Made by a program: the position numbers and the translations under genes
Origin: Hyphomicrobiales bacterium
Lineage (GTDB): Bacteria > Pseudomonadota > Alphaproteobacteria > Rhizobiales > Beijerinckiaceae
Length of the DNA stretch: 64,000 nucleotides
Assembly (NCBI GenBank): GCA_027489955.1
Contig: JAIXYZ010000004.1
Location: 1-64,000, forward strand
Direction: 5' to 3'
The notes under the pieces: generated by a model
The model's database searches: none
Told to the model about the DNA's origin: nothing
What the model saw: the letters and a program-made list of their open reading frames with translations, nothing else
Shown: positions 54,702 to 63,707 of the stretch, piece by piece
Numbering within the stretch: the stretch's first letter is position 1
How the letters are laid out: each line of letters begins with the position of its first letter

Positions 54702-56517
54702 CGCTGAAGCCGAAAACGAGGACGCTTCCTTCATTCCCGCGGACCTGGCAATTCAGGCCATGCGCGACAACGGCTACAAGAACACCGCTTACGCGCTGGC
54801 CGAGCTAATTGATAACTCCGTGCAGGCGAACGCCAAGAACATGGAGATCATCTGCATTGAGGAAGTGCAGCAGGTGAAGGAGCGACAGCGCCGACGACTC
54901 TCCAAGATGGCCGTGCTGGACGATGGTGACGGCATGACAGCTACGGTGCTGCGCAAGGCCCTCCAATTCGGCAACGGCACCCGGCTGAACGACCGCAGCG
55001 GTATCGGCCGTTTTGGGATGGGTCTTCCAAACGCCTCGATTTCCCAAGCAGGCCGCGTCGATGTTTGGAGCTGGCAAAACGGCGCAGACAATGCGCTGCA
55101 TACATACCTCGATGTCGATAAAATTCGGCGGAAAGAACTTAAGGAGGTTCCTACACCTCAGCTTTCGCCGGTGCCGAACGAGTGGCGAGATCGGGCGCAA
55201 GGGCTCGGGCAATCCGGTACATTGGTCGTGTGGACGAAGCTCAGCCCCGACCGGATGACCTGGAAAGGTGCCAAGGCTACCTTACGTAAGACCGGCTGGC
55301 TTTTGGGGCGGATTCACCGGCGCTTCGTCGCCGACAAGAGCCTTAGTATTCGCTTAGTCGGCGGCGAGGACGGCGGGCTCGAAGCCAATTTCGTTACCAT
55401 CAACGATCCCATGTACCTAACTCCGGCGCCGACGTTACCAGCGCCCTATAACTCCACGCCGATGTTCGAACCGGTGCTGAACGAGGCGGTAAAAATCGAG
55501 GTCAACGGCCAAGTCTTTGAGGTCATGACCTCCTACTCGGTCGCCAAGAGCTCTACGTTGGATCTCGCGGGAACGACACAACGTGGCGACACCGCATATG
55601 GCAAGGATGCGGCGGAGAACATCGGCGTATCGGTCATGCGCGCCGGGCGCGAGCTGATGCTCGATCGGTCTTGGACGATCCAGTACGACCCGCGTGATCG
55701 CTGGTGGGGGTGCGAAGTCGAATTCCCGGCCGACCTCGATGAAATTTTCGGCGTTACCAACAACAAGCAGGCTGCGACTGTCTTCAACGAGCTGTCTGCC
55801 CTTGATTGGAAGGAGCTTGCCGACGCCGGTGAGACGATGCCGGAGGTCATCGAGAGGCTGCGAGAGGAAGGTGATCCGAAGGGCGTGCTCTTGGCTCTCA
55901 GCGAGACCATCAAACGCAATCTGAGAGGCCTACGCGAGCGCATCAAGATTCAGGGCAAGGGTACGCGCCGCCAAGGTAAACGTCACGGCGACGGCGACCC
56001 AACGGAAGACACCAACGAAAAGTGGAAACAGCGCGACAAAACCAACCCGATTCCTGACGGCGACAAGCCTCCGTCGAATGACGATGTGGAAGACCTGTCT
56101 GAGGATCTGAAGGAGGACGGCGTCCAAGACGAGGCGGTCGAAGAGATCGTCGCCCGCGTCGTCTCCGGCGACCTTAAAGTGATCTTCATCGACAAGACGC
56201 TTGGCGGCTCTGGCGAACTGTTTACCGTGGTGGCGCGCGGCCATACCACCGAAGTCGTTTTCAATCGTCGGCACCCGGCGTTCGATATGATATTCGACAC
56301 AGTCTCTGCCGATGATGATCTCGACAGCCTGTCGAGCACTGAGCTACAAGACCGGCTCCTCGACGCTACCAAGGCAGTCCGCATCCTTTTCGCCGCTTGG
56401 GCGCGGATGGAGCGTGAAGACCCACCTAACCAAACCCGCTATGAGCGAGTCCGTGAAAGCTGGGGCAAACTGGCGCGAGACTTCCTTGAACCGGCCGACT
56501 TAGGAGGTGACAGCTGA
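54691..56517 (+). CDS. GHKL (Hsp90/MutL-type) ATPase, SspFGH-type module
   Basis: This 608-residue protein has a GHKL ATPase domain: the N-box ALAELIDNSVQA at 36-47, the G1 box VLDDGDGM at 75-82 and the G2 box IGRFGMGLPNAS near 105-116. The region after about 420 is a highly charged, probably disordered stretch (about 425-500), followed by a helical C-terminal domain. GHKL ATPases work as ATP-gated clamps. Its place between a helicase and a PLD nuclease suggests it controls DNA loading or cleavage. The start at 54691 has GGGAAG upstream; 54682 is an alternative. Its stop overlaps the PLD start. Confidence 0.87.
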   Translation: MTADAEAENEDASFIPADLAIQAMRDNGYKNTAYALAELIDNSVQANAKNMEIICIEEVQQVKERQRRRLSKMAVLDDGDGMTATVLRKALQFGNGTRLNDRSGIGRFGMGLPNASISQAGRVDVWSWQNGADNALHTYLDVDKIRRKELKEVPTPQLSPVPNEWRDRAQGLGQSGTLVVWTKLSPDRMTWKGAKATLRKTGWLLGRIHRRFVADKSLSIRLVGGEDGGLEANFVTINDPMYLTPAPTLPAPYNSTPMFEPVLNEAVKIEVNGQVFEVMTSYSVAKSSTLDLAGTTQRGDTAYGKDAAENIGVSVMRAGRELMLDRSWTIQYDPRDRWWGCEVEFPADLDEIFGVTNNKQAATVFNELSALDWKELADAGETMPEVIERLREEGDPKGVLLALSETIKRNLRGLRERIKIQGKGTRRQGKRHGDGDPTEDTNEKWKQRDKTNPIPDGDKPPSNDDVEDLSEDLKEDGVQDEAVEEIVARVVSGDLKVIFIDKTLGGSGELFTVVARGHTTEVVFNRRHPAFDMIFDTVSADDDLDSLSSTELQDRLLDATKAVRILFAAWARMEREDPPNQTRYERVRESWGKLARDFLEPADLGGDS

Positions 56518-57428
56518 TGCGGAGAGACGGCGACCGCCTTCTCTCGCATCTCGCTTCGGCGCGCGACGAGGTTCTGCTATGCGCGCCATATATTAAGGCC
56601 GGGGTTCTCTCAAACCTGCTGCGGCAAGTCGATCTCAAAGTTCGAGTGCGCGTCGTAACCCGCTGGCTGCCTGCAGAGGTTGCGGTGAAGGTCAGCGACC
56701 TTGAGGTCTACGACGTCCTCGCTGCTAGGGATGGTTGCGAGCTGCATTTGTTCGACCGGCTGCACGCAAAACTCTACGTTGCCGATGGGCGAGTGCTCGC
56801 CGGGTCTGCGAATCTCACTGCCAACGCGCTCGGGTGGTCGCCGCAGCCGAATCTCGAACTTCTCACCGAGCTATCGCCGTCCGACGAAGCGGTTACGGCC
56901 TGCCTCGCCGAATTGGCACAGGCGCGACCGGCAACGGAGGAAGAACGGGATCGCATTCGCGAGTTGGCTCGCGCGATCGGGGCGCCTGCACTAAACTTGG
57001 CTGGAGATGTCGAGCTGTCCTCTGCGCCAACCTTGTGGCTCCCGCTATCCGGCGCGCCCAACCGGCTCTTTCAGGCCTATATGCCGCGCACCCGTGAACG
57101 CCTGAGCGCGTCCGTGCTGGAGACAGCAATGGCCGACCTGGAGGCTTTAGGTGTTCCGCCTGGCCTTACTGAGCCGGCATTCGTCACCTTTTTGACAGAC
57201 GCGTTTCAGCGAATGCCGGCAATCGTCCGCATTCTTGAGGCCGCTGCAGGCGACCTGACTGACGCGGGCGGTGCCGACATTATCGGGCAGATGGGTTTGG
57301 ACGCGGAGCTGGCACCGGAGACGCGCTGGCTGATCGTTCGCGAATGGTTGACCCACTTTCTCGGCGACCGATATGAAATCGCGCCGCAAAGTTTCGTTCT
57401 CCGCCTTCGCGCAGGCGCTGGCCGCTAA
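56517..57428 (+). CDS. Phospholipase-D-family nuclease-like protein, SspFGH-type module
   Basis: This 303-residue protein has a single HKD motif: His83, Lys85 and Asp90 in RLHAKLYVADGRVLAGSANL, with Ser97 and Asn99 of GSAN. The N-terminal half is a PLD fold (EVLLCAPYIKAGVLSNLLRQ). PLD proteins with one HKD motif form dimers that share one active site, as in the nuclease Nuc and in restriction enzymes. The C-terminal half (about 150-303) is unassigned. It is the last gene of the effector operon and ends 16 bp from the convergent sspD gene. Confidence 0.87.
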   Translation: MRRDGDRLLSHLASARDEVLLCAPYIKAGVLSNLLRQVDLKVRVRVVTRWLPAEVAVKVSDLEVYDVLAARDGCELHLFDRLHAKLYVADGRVLAGSANLTANALGWSPQPNLELLTELSPSDEAVTACLAELAQARPATEEERDRIRELARAIGAPALNLAGDVELSSAPTLWLPLSGAPNRLFQAYMPRTRERLSASVLETAMADLEALGVPPGLTEPAFVTFLTDAFQRMPAIVRILEAAAGDLTDAGGADIIGQMGLDAELAPETRWLIVREWLTHFLGDRYEIAPQSFVLRLRAGAGR

Positions 57429-57444
57429 TTGCGGCCATGCGAAG

Positions 57445-58287
57445 TTACTTGTGGCAGATTACACAACCACCAGCGGCTTCGTCGATTCCGTAGGCATCAT
57501 CGACCGACAATGGCAATCCCATCGCAAGCGGGTTGATCCTGCGCCGCGCCATCATGCGTTGCCTACGCGTTTCGTACTCGGTCTGGATTTGTGCGACCCG
57601 TTCTGGCCGGCTGAGCTCCTCAAGGCTCTCGCCTTGGCTCCAAGTAAAGGGCGAGCCGTGATCTTGAGCTGTCTTCTCGTACGATTTGGCGTCCTCGAAC
57701 GCAGCGGGGTGCTCCTCCATAAGCCGAACCCATTCGATCTTCTGCTGGAAGAAACAGAAAGTGCATCCCGACCGCGACCGCCAACGGTAGTACGCCGGTT
57801 CGCCGACCCCCGAGCTGTCGAGAATGTCGACAACCCCTTGCCGATCGATGCCCGCGTCCTTAAACGGCAAATGCACCCGCATATTGGCGTGAGTCGCTTG
57901 GTACCCATCGCGGGTAGGCTCGTCAGCGCGGATCGCGACATAGGAATGAACGACGACGCCTGCGTCGAGTTCGGCGCGAAGCCATTGCTCAAGGGGGCGC
58001 AGCTTTAGCTGGCGCGTGCACCAGCGGGTCCTGGGCGATGGTAGGAAGTGGTTGTACTCGCGAAGCCAGAAATCGAAATCGCGATCTGGATTAAGACGAG
58101 CGATTGGTCGGCCCAAAAATCCTTCGAGGCGATCTAGGAACTCATAGACCTCCGGCAGTTCTTTGCCGGTATCGGTAAAGAAGTACTCGATCGCGAGATC
58201 CGGCCGCGTCTCTCGCATGTAGACGGCAAGGGAGGCGCTATCACGACCGCCTGACAGACCTAGAATGTGGCGTTCCTTGACCGTCAT
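57445..58287 (-). CDS. sspD: DndC-like PP-loop ATP pyrophosphatase, SspD
   Basis: This 280-residue PAPS-reductase-family protein has the PP-loop LSGGRDSAS at 10-18. Cysteines in WCTRQLK, SGCTFCFF and GCVICHK could hold a 4Fe-4S cluster, as in DndC and SspD. In phosphorothioation such proteins activate the DNA backbone with ATP and use sulfur from the cysteine desulfurase. It is the last gene of the sspABCD operon, overlapping sspC by 4 bp. Confidence 0.85.
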   Translation of the reverse strand: MTVKERHILGLSGGRDSASLAVYMRETRPDLAIEYFFTDTGKELPEVYEFLDRLEGFLGRPIARLNPDRDFDFWLREYNHFLPSPRTRWCTRQLKLRPLEQWLRAELDAGVVVHSYVAIRADEPTRDGYQATHANMRVHLPFKDAGIDRQGVVDILDSSGVGEPAYYRWRSRSGCTFCFFQQKIEWVRLMEEHPAAFEDAKSYEKTAQDHGSPFTWSQGESLEELSRPERVAQIQTEYETRRQRMMARRRINPLAMGLPLSVDDAYGIDEAAGGCVICHK

Positions 58288-61200
58288 TCCGCGGCTTCCA
58301 AATGGCGGTCTTGAAGGCGCTCGAATGCGCGCGCCAAGACAGCGAGTTTGACGTTCTGCGGCGTATCGCTATGCCGAAGCTGCTCCAGAAGCGCCTCCGC
58401 CAACTTATCGGCCGCTTCAAGCTCCAGTTTGCTGACGTGGAAAGCCCGCCGGATGGGCTGCGCACGGGGGTCGAGCCCGAACATCACGGAGATGGCTTGG
58501 GCAGTGGGCTCACGCCCTTTTAGCTCCGCCATGGACTCCGCTTCACGGAACCGTTGAGCGAGCTTAGCAAGCTCGAACTGGGCAAGGTCATGCTCCCGGT
58601 CGCTCCAGCTGCGCGGCGGCTTATGCACCAACAAGCTCGCCAAGCCTTCGATATCGCCAACACCCGCGGCGAACTCGCCGACCCGCATCGCAAAGGCGTC
58701 GAAACGCAGATCAGCCGTTACGCCCGCAACCGCCGTCACTCGCTCGCCAACGCCATCAAACGTCTCGGGATCGGTTGCCAATCGCTCGGCGAGCATCTTA
58801 CGGAGCCGGTATAGCATGGCTGGATAGGCGCTCTGGGCCTCGCGGATAGCGGCATCGATGGTAGCCACCCGATCATTGACGCCTTCCAACGCTGCCGGGA
58901 GTTGAACGAACAACAAACCTTCCGGATCGTTGGCCTTAATGACAGCGTCGCGAACCCTGCGCGTACGTTCGCTCAAGGTGGATGTGCGCTGCGACCATTC
59001 CGGCAGGAGCCGGAAGCGCTTGAACAGCGCTGCGGCGACCGGCAGCGCCTTGACCGGTACGGTCTCGTCGGCCGTGGAGAGGCGCTCGGCAAGCCGCTCA
59101 AGGAAGGCTGTATCCTGATCTGTACGCGCAATAGCACGGACTTCAATCTGGCTGGGAGCCTGGATTAGACGGTCCACAAAAGTTTCGTCCAGAACCGCTT
59201 GATAGCTGCCTTCGACATAGACGGCGGTTGTCTCGCGATGAGCGAGAAGAAAGGCCAGTGCCAGAATGGGCATCACCCCCCGCTTAAGTCCGTAGGGGGG
59301 ACGTCCCCAGCGCGCGTAAAGATCAGAGAGGATCATCGAAGGGGCGGCCTGCAGCTCTTGCCACGCGGGCCATAGGCTTGCGCCTGCACCCGTCTTAGCA
59401 GGATCACAGAAGCGCCAAGCCCCATCGCTGCCGAGTTTGTGCAACTCGAACGGCTTCAGGATAGTCAAATAAAGACCTAGCTCGGCCGGGAACCCATCGA
59501 AGCCGAGATCGGCTTCGGAGCTCTTGGCTGACACCATCGCATGGGCGAGCGCCCGCGCTGCGGCCATGGCACTGCTGGACGGCCGATCGCGGTAGAGGAG
59601 CTCGCTGTGTAGCACCGGAGCGGATGAGTAGGCTCGATCGGCGACCTCTGAAGCGATGAATGCGAGCGGCCGCTTGTCTAGCGCCTTCAGGCGCCCCTCA
59701 CTTGACCACCATTGGCAACCGCCGATGGCCTCCAGCAACTCGCGCCGGATGGCGTCGGTAATGTCGCCGCGACGCGCCGATAGTTCTCGGCGTGCAATGC
59801 GGTCGCCCTCAAGCTGCGGATGCGCAGCCTCGACGCGGCCTAAAGCGAACAGTTCGCCTATGTTCTCTCTTAGCAGGAATATGCGCTTGCTGATGCCCAC
59901 GGCGCCGATGACGCCGGCATCCGCGAGAGCTTGGGCCAGCAGCTTGGCAGGCCGATCCAGTGATCCCGTCGCAGCGTCACTGTCCGGCATCAAGATAACA
60001 ATGAGCCCGGCGGCGTTGCGGCGGGCGTGTACGCGGGCCACTTGTTCAGCCCAAACCTGCAAATCGGTGTCGCCCGCCTCCAATAATTGAAGGACGACCT
60101 CGAAGGTCCGAAGTGCGCCCTTCTCGAAGTAGTGGCGCTTGGCGGCTACAGGGCCGACGCCGAGGTGGCTCGGGAGGTTGGCGATCTCATTCGCGGACAA
60201 GCGTTCCCGATGTTGGTTTAGCGCCTCTTCGAGGTCGAAGTCGGTACCGGCGAACAGGGCGTAACCGCCGAGCCGCGGCTGGCGCATAAGCACGGCGCGC
60301 TCGACCAAGTCAGCGAGCACGGCCTGCAATTCATCGGCGCTAAGATCGGGGACGCAGGCGCCGAGCACTGCGTCGGATACCATCAGGCCCGACCCGTTCC
60401 GAAACAACTCAATCAAGGCCGCCACCTTGGCCACGCGTGCATGCTCCGGGCCGCGTACGGCGGCTCGCTCGATCGCTTCAAGCGCCAAACTCACGCGGGC
60501 GCCGTCAGAACCTGCCGTCAGCTCCAAGCCGAAGTTCGCGACGAGGTAGTCCCAAAGGCGGTCCGGTGTGTAACCCGCACCCGCCGCATTGACCGGTGTC
60601 GTGGCAAGATAGGAGTGGAAGCCGTGCGGCTCGGCCGACGTCAGGAAGCCGAAGACGCTACGCTCGTTCTGCGCAAAGCGCTGCCTCGACACCGGCCCCA
60701 AAATCAACGCGGTGGCGGGGTGCAACGGCCACGATTGAGAGAGGGTTTGGGCGAGGACCTCGACATCGACAGCACGACGTCCAGCGACGGCGTTGGCTAA
60801 TCGCAGGGCTCGGTCATAGTTGCCCTTTGGTACGCTACGGGCGTCGATCGCACGAGCCAATAGCGCGGCGACCTCGTCCGGACCGGCCGCAAAGGGAATG
60901 TCGAGGAACCGGCCTTGAATCTTTGCCCACTCCTCGCGCCCTAAACGCGAGAGCCGCCCCGCATATTGTGCGAAAGACTGATGAAGCACACCGACGAGCA
61001 CGAGCCGACCGTTGGAGCGTGCCGCACACTCGGCAAGGTCTTGCAACAAGTGGACGTCACCGCCTTCGGCGGCGGCGTGCTCGAAGAACTTGCCGAGTTC
61101 ATCGATCAGGATAAGCACGCCGGCGCGATCCTCAGCAGCCATCTTGAGCGCATCACAGAGGAATCGGTCGTCGGCTTGGGCGGCCGCTGTCAAATCTGCG

Positions 61201-61613
61201 CTCCAATCGAACGCAGCAGCGGCGGCGGCGGCCAGATCACCCCGAAGCGCAGCACGACGGCCAGTTAGAGCAACGACTCCCCACGCCCGCCGCCCAGGAA
61301 AAGCGGCCGTAAACTTTCCGACTAAATCCTCCCCAGCGATCTCTCGCGCGATCGTCTTCTGCCGGGGGTGTCCACCGACAAGATTGCCGACCAAGAGCGC
61401 AGCGCACGACTTGCCGCCGCCATAGGGGCCTGTCCACGTGAAGGCCGTTTGCCCGGTTTCAAGAATCGCGGAGGCCATAGTTTCCAGCGCCTTCCGGACG
61501 CTGGGTTGTAGAACATAACCTGCAAGCGGCGGTGTGCCGTTCAGATCCGCATCAATGCGAGCTGAGCGCGCAAACCGACGCTCTACGGAGACAACATCAG
61601 AAAGCAGGGTCAT
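58284..61613 (-). CDS. sspC: Large P-loop ATPase, SspC
   Basis: This 1,109-residue ATPase has Walker A GPYGGGKS at 62-69 and Walker B LILIDELGKF with Asp171 and Glu172 (a KAP/AAA-like core). The remainder is long, mostly helical and without another clear domain. Its size and position between a DUF4007 gene and a DndC-like gene match SspC. In single-strand phosphorothioation SspC couples ATP hydrolysis to the modification steps. The gene starts inside the sspB stop (4-bp overlap). Confidence 0.82.
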   Translation of the reverse strand: MTLLSDVVSVERRFARSARIDADLNGTPPLAGYVLQPSVRKALETMASAILETGQTAFTWTGPYGGGKSCAALLVGNLVGGHPRQKTIAREIAGEDLVGKFTAAFPGRRAWGVVALTGRRAALRGDLAAAAAAAFDWSADLTAAAQADDRFLCDALKMAAEDRAGVLILIDELGKFFEHAAAEGGDVHLLQDLAECAARSNGRLVLVGVLHQSFAQYAGRLSRLGREEWAKIQGRFLDIPFAAGPDEVAALLARAIDARSVPKGNYDRALRLANAVAGRRAVDVEVLAQTLSQSWPLHPATALILGPVSRQRFAQNERSVFGFLTSAEPHGFHSYLATTPVNAAGAGYTPDRLWDYLVANFGLELTAGSDGARVSLALEAIERAAVRGPEHARVAKVAALIELFRNGSGLMVSDAVLGACVPDLSADELQAVLADLVERAVLMRQPRLGGYALFAGTDFDLEEALNQHRERLSANEIANLPSHLGVGPVAAKRHYFEKGALRTFEVVLQLLEAGDTDLQVWAEQVARVHARRNAAGLIVILMPDSDAATGSLDRPAKLLAQALADAGVIGAVGISKRIFLLRENIGELFALGRVEAAHPQLEGDRIARRELSARRGDITDAIRRELLEAIGGCQWWSSEGRLKALDKRPLAFIASEVADRAYSSAPVLHSELLYRDRPSSSAMAAARALAHAMVSAKSSEADLGFDGFPAELGLYLTILKPFELHKLGSDGAWRFCDPAKTGAGASLWPAWQELQAAPSMILSDLYARWGRPPYGLKRGVMPILALAFLLAHRETTAVYVEGSYQAVLDETFVDRLIQAPSQIEVRAIARTDQDTAFLERLAERLSTADETVPVKALPVAAALFKRFRLLPEWSQRTSTLSERTRRVRDAVIKANDPEGLLFVQLPAALEGVNDRVATIDAAIREAQSAYPAMLYRLRKMLAERLATDPETFDGVGERVTAVAGVTADLRFDAFAMRVGEFAAGVGDIEGLASLLVHKPPRSWSDREHDLAQFELAKLAQRFREAESMAELKGREPTAQAISVMFGLDPRAQPIRRAFHVSKLELEAADKLAEALLEQLRHSDTPQNVKLAVLARAFERLQDRHLEAAE

Positions 61614-62530
61614 GCCGCGCCCTTCAGCCGGGGACGATAGGCGCTCCGTAAGAGCTTCCCCTCATCGGGCTCACGATGGAAAATCACCTGGCGCAGGCCC
61701 GCCGTATCGGTCCAACTCATAGCACCGCCCGTGATCGCGCCGATGCGCGACAGTTTGGCGTGCATACTTTCATCGTCCAACTTGAAGACACGGCCTGGAG
61801 AGCCCACTCCATAGCTCGCCTGCTCAATCGACAAGGTTGGTGAGGTGCTGTGCCAACGCCGCCAAAAGCGGCGGAGCGCGACGACGAAGACACCGTCGGG
61901 CAAGGTCGGTTTAGGGCCGCGGATGAACTCAAACTGGCCTGCAGCCAGCGTCTCCCTTACAAGGCACAGCTCAGCCAGCAGAGGTTCTGCGGCGTCCTCG
62001 CCACCGACCCGCGAGACATATGAGCGGACGAACACCTCGACATCTCGCTTGAGTGTGTCGACGGAAGCGCGCCAAGCCTTGCGCCCCTCGGCCAAGTCCA
62101 AAAGACCGCGAACCAAGCTGGCTCGATCGAATGTACTCTGCGAAACGCCATTGAACGCAAAGAAGAAGGTGGTTGTCTGCTCGGGCGACCCTGCGAAAGC
62201 GTAGTGTGCCCACCACGCGGTAGCAGGGTCCTCCAGATAAGGATCGACCCCGCTCTCGTCGTCCAAGAGGATTTTTCCTATGGCCGTTGGCAGCAGGACG
62301 CCGTCCACCTCTTCAATGATGTCCGCCGCGAGCGCCCAATGACGGATGGCAAGCACCATATTGCGACCAACGCCAAATCGTGCGATCGCCGATTGTTCTT
62401 GAAATGTTCCACGCTCCGCGCCGCCTTTGACGGCATCGTAGGCCTTTTTCAGCCACAGAAGACGCAAGGGAAATGTCTCGTGACCGGCGAATTGCGCCCG
62501 AACGGAAGAATCTAGAAGCGCGTCAAGCAT
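61610..62530 (-). CDS. sspB: DUF4007 protein, SspB
   Basis: This 306-residue protein carries the DUF4007 opening QFAGHETFPLRLLWLKKAYD at residues 13-32. It continues with DUF4007-like helices and a C-terminal block RQVIFHREPDEGKLLRSAYR. SspB proteins nick one DNA strand during phosphorothioation. It overlaps sspA by 8 bp and sspC by 4 bp, giving a fully coupled operon. Confidence 0.85.
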   Translation of the reverse strand: MLDALLDSSVRAQFAGHETFPLRLLWLKKAYDAVKGGAERGTFQEQSAIARFGVGRNMVLAIRHWALAADIIEEVDGVLLPTAIGKILLDDESGVDPYLEDPATAWWAHYAFAGSPEQTTTFFFAFNGVSQSTFDRASLVRGLLDLAEGRKAWRASVDTLKRDVEVFVRSYVSRVGGEDAAEPLLAELCLVRETLAAGQFEFIRGPKPTLPDGVFVVALRRFWRRWHSTSPTLSIEQASYGVGSPGRVFKLDDESMHAKLSRIGAITGGAMSWTDTAGLRQVIFHREPDEGKLLRSAYRPRLKGAA

Positions 62531-63707
62531 GACCCGACACTACTGGACGAGGGGTCCAGTGCGCAAGGCTTTCTTGCCGGGCAGCAGCGGCGATGGCGTC
62601 GGCGGCGTGTAAGACGTCACTTTGAGTATTATATCGGCCAAATAATATCCGGATTGTGCAAAGCTGTTCGCTTCGAGATAAACCTAGAGCCCTAAGCACA
62701 TGAGATGTATCGATCTGACCAGATAGGCATGCCGAGCCTGTCGATATGGCAACTTTGGCCGAAAGCCGCTCAACAATACTTTCTGCATCGATACCTATTA
62801 TTTGAAGGCTGAGGCTGCCGGGCAATCGCAGGCTTTGGTGACCGTTGAGCCGCCAAGCGACCTGGCGTTCAGATAAGGCGCACACGAAACTTTTCGCGAG
62901 TGCTTTCGCTCGCGTCTTATCGGCGTCCAAAAGCGTAGCGCTTGTTCTCGCTGCGGCGCCAAAGCCTGCGATCAGCGGCGCAGGTATCGTGCCCGGCCGC
63001 AGCCCATGCTCTTGGCCGCCGCCATACATAAGCGCCGACGGCGGCAGGGCGGCAGCTGAAACGAACAGCGCCCCCACGCCAACCGGTCCGTACATTTTGT
63101 GAGATGACAAGCTACCGTAATCGAGATCAAGCGCGACCACATCGCAGGGCGCTTTGCCTGCGAACTGTGCGAGATCGCTATGCATAAAGCTCCCTACGCG
63201 GTGTGCGATGGCGGACACCTCCGCGATGGGTTGCAGCACGCCGATCTCACCGTTGGCTGCGCCGACTGACACCAACAAGGTGCGGTCATCGACTAAGGCT
63301 GAGAGCGTCGCCAAATCGATTAGACCGTCACCTTGCACAGGCGCAATCACGACCTCAATACCGTCACGCGTCAAAGCCTCAGCGCAGGCAAGGATGCTCT
63401 TGTGCTCGGTTGCCGCGACGACCAACCGATGACGCTCGATCCCGGCTGCTCGGGCGGTTCTGACCACACCTTGGATCACCAAGTTGTTGGCTTCCGTGGC
63501 CCCGGAGGTAAACGTGACCTCGCTCGGGGCCGCGCCGATCAAATCAGCGACTGCGGCTCGCCCTGCCTCGACGATCTCTGCTGCCTTGGCGCCTGCCAAG
63601 TGCGGCGAGCCGGCGTTCCCCGGTTCCATCCACGCCAAGCGCATAGCATCGGCTGCTTCCGGAGCGAGCGGTGTCGTCGCATGGCCGTCTAGGTAGATGA
63701 TCGTCAC
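62523..63707 (-). CDS. sspA: Cysteine desulfurase, SspA/IscS-like
   Basis: This 394-residue PLP enzyme of the NifS/IscS type has SGATEANNLVIQG, ATEHKSILACAEALT and the PLP lysine K204 in SSHKMYGPVGVGALF. The catalytic cysteine is C327 in STGSACLSG. It supplies persulfide sulfur for phosphorothioate formation. The GTG at 63707 was chosen with GAAG upstream because homology begins at TIIYLDGHATTPL; the frame stays open to 63962 without resemblance to the family. It heads sspABCD, whereas many related cassettes rely on a chromosomal desulfurase instead. Confidence 0.88.
   Translation of the reverse strand: MTIIYLDGHATTPLAPEAADAMRLAWMEPGNAGSPHLAGAKAAEIVEAGRAAVADLIGAAPSEVTFTSGATEANNLVIQGVVRTARAAGIERHRLVVAATEHKSILACAEALTRDGIEVVIAPVQGDGLIDLATLSALVDDRTLLVSVGAANGEIGVLQPIAEVSAIAHRVGSFMHSDLAQFAGKAPCDVVALDLDYGSLSSHKMYGPVGVGALFVSAAALPPSALMYGGGQEHGLRPGTIPAPLIAGFGAAARTSATLLDADKTRAKALAKSFVCALSERQVAWRLNGHQSLRLPGSLSLQIIGIDAESIVERLSAKVAISTGSACLSGQIDTSHVLRALGLSRSEQLCTIRILFGRYNTQSDVLHAADAIAAAARQESLAHWTPRPVVSGHA

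Noticed and set aside
57373-58008. 211-codon plus-strand frame after the PLD gene
   Set aside because: It runs antisense through sspD, which carries the PP-loop and cysteine motifs. It shows no domain.
57445-58287. Assimilatory PAPS reductase (CysH)
   Set aside because: The PP-loop is shared, but the neighbours and the extra cysteine pairs fit DndC/SspD. No sulfate-assimilation genes are near.
52356-63707. Classical restriction-modification or BREX system
   Set aside because: No DNA methyltransferase motif, PglZ or BrxL-like protein was seen. The DUF4007, DndC-like and cysteine-desulfurase set points to phosphorothioation instead.
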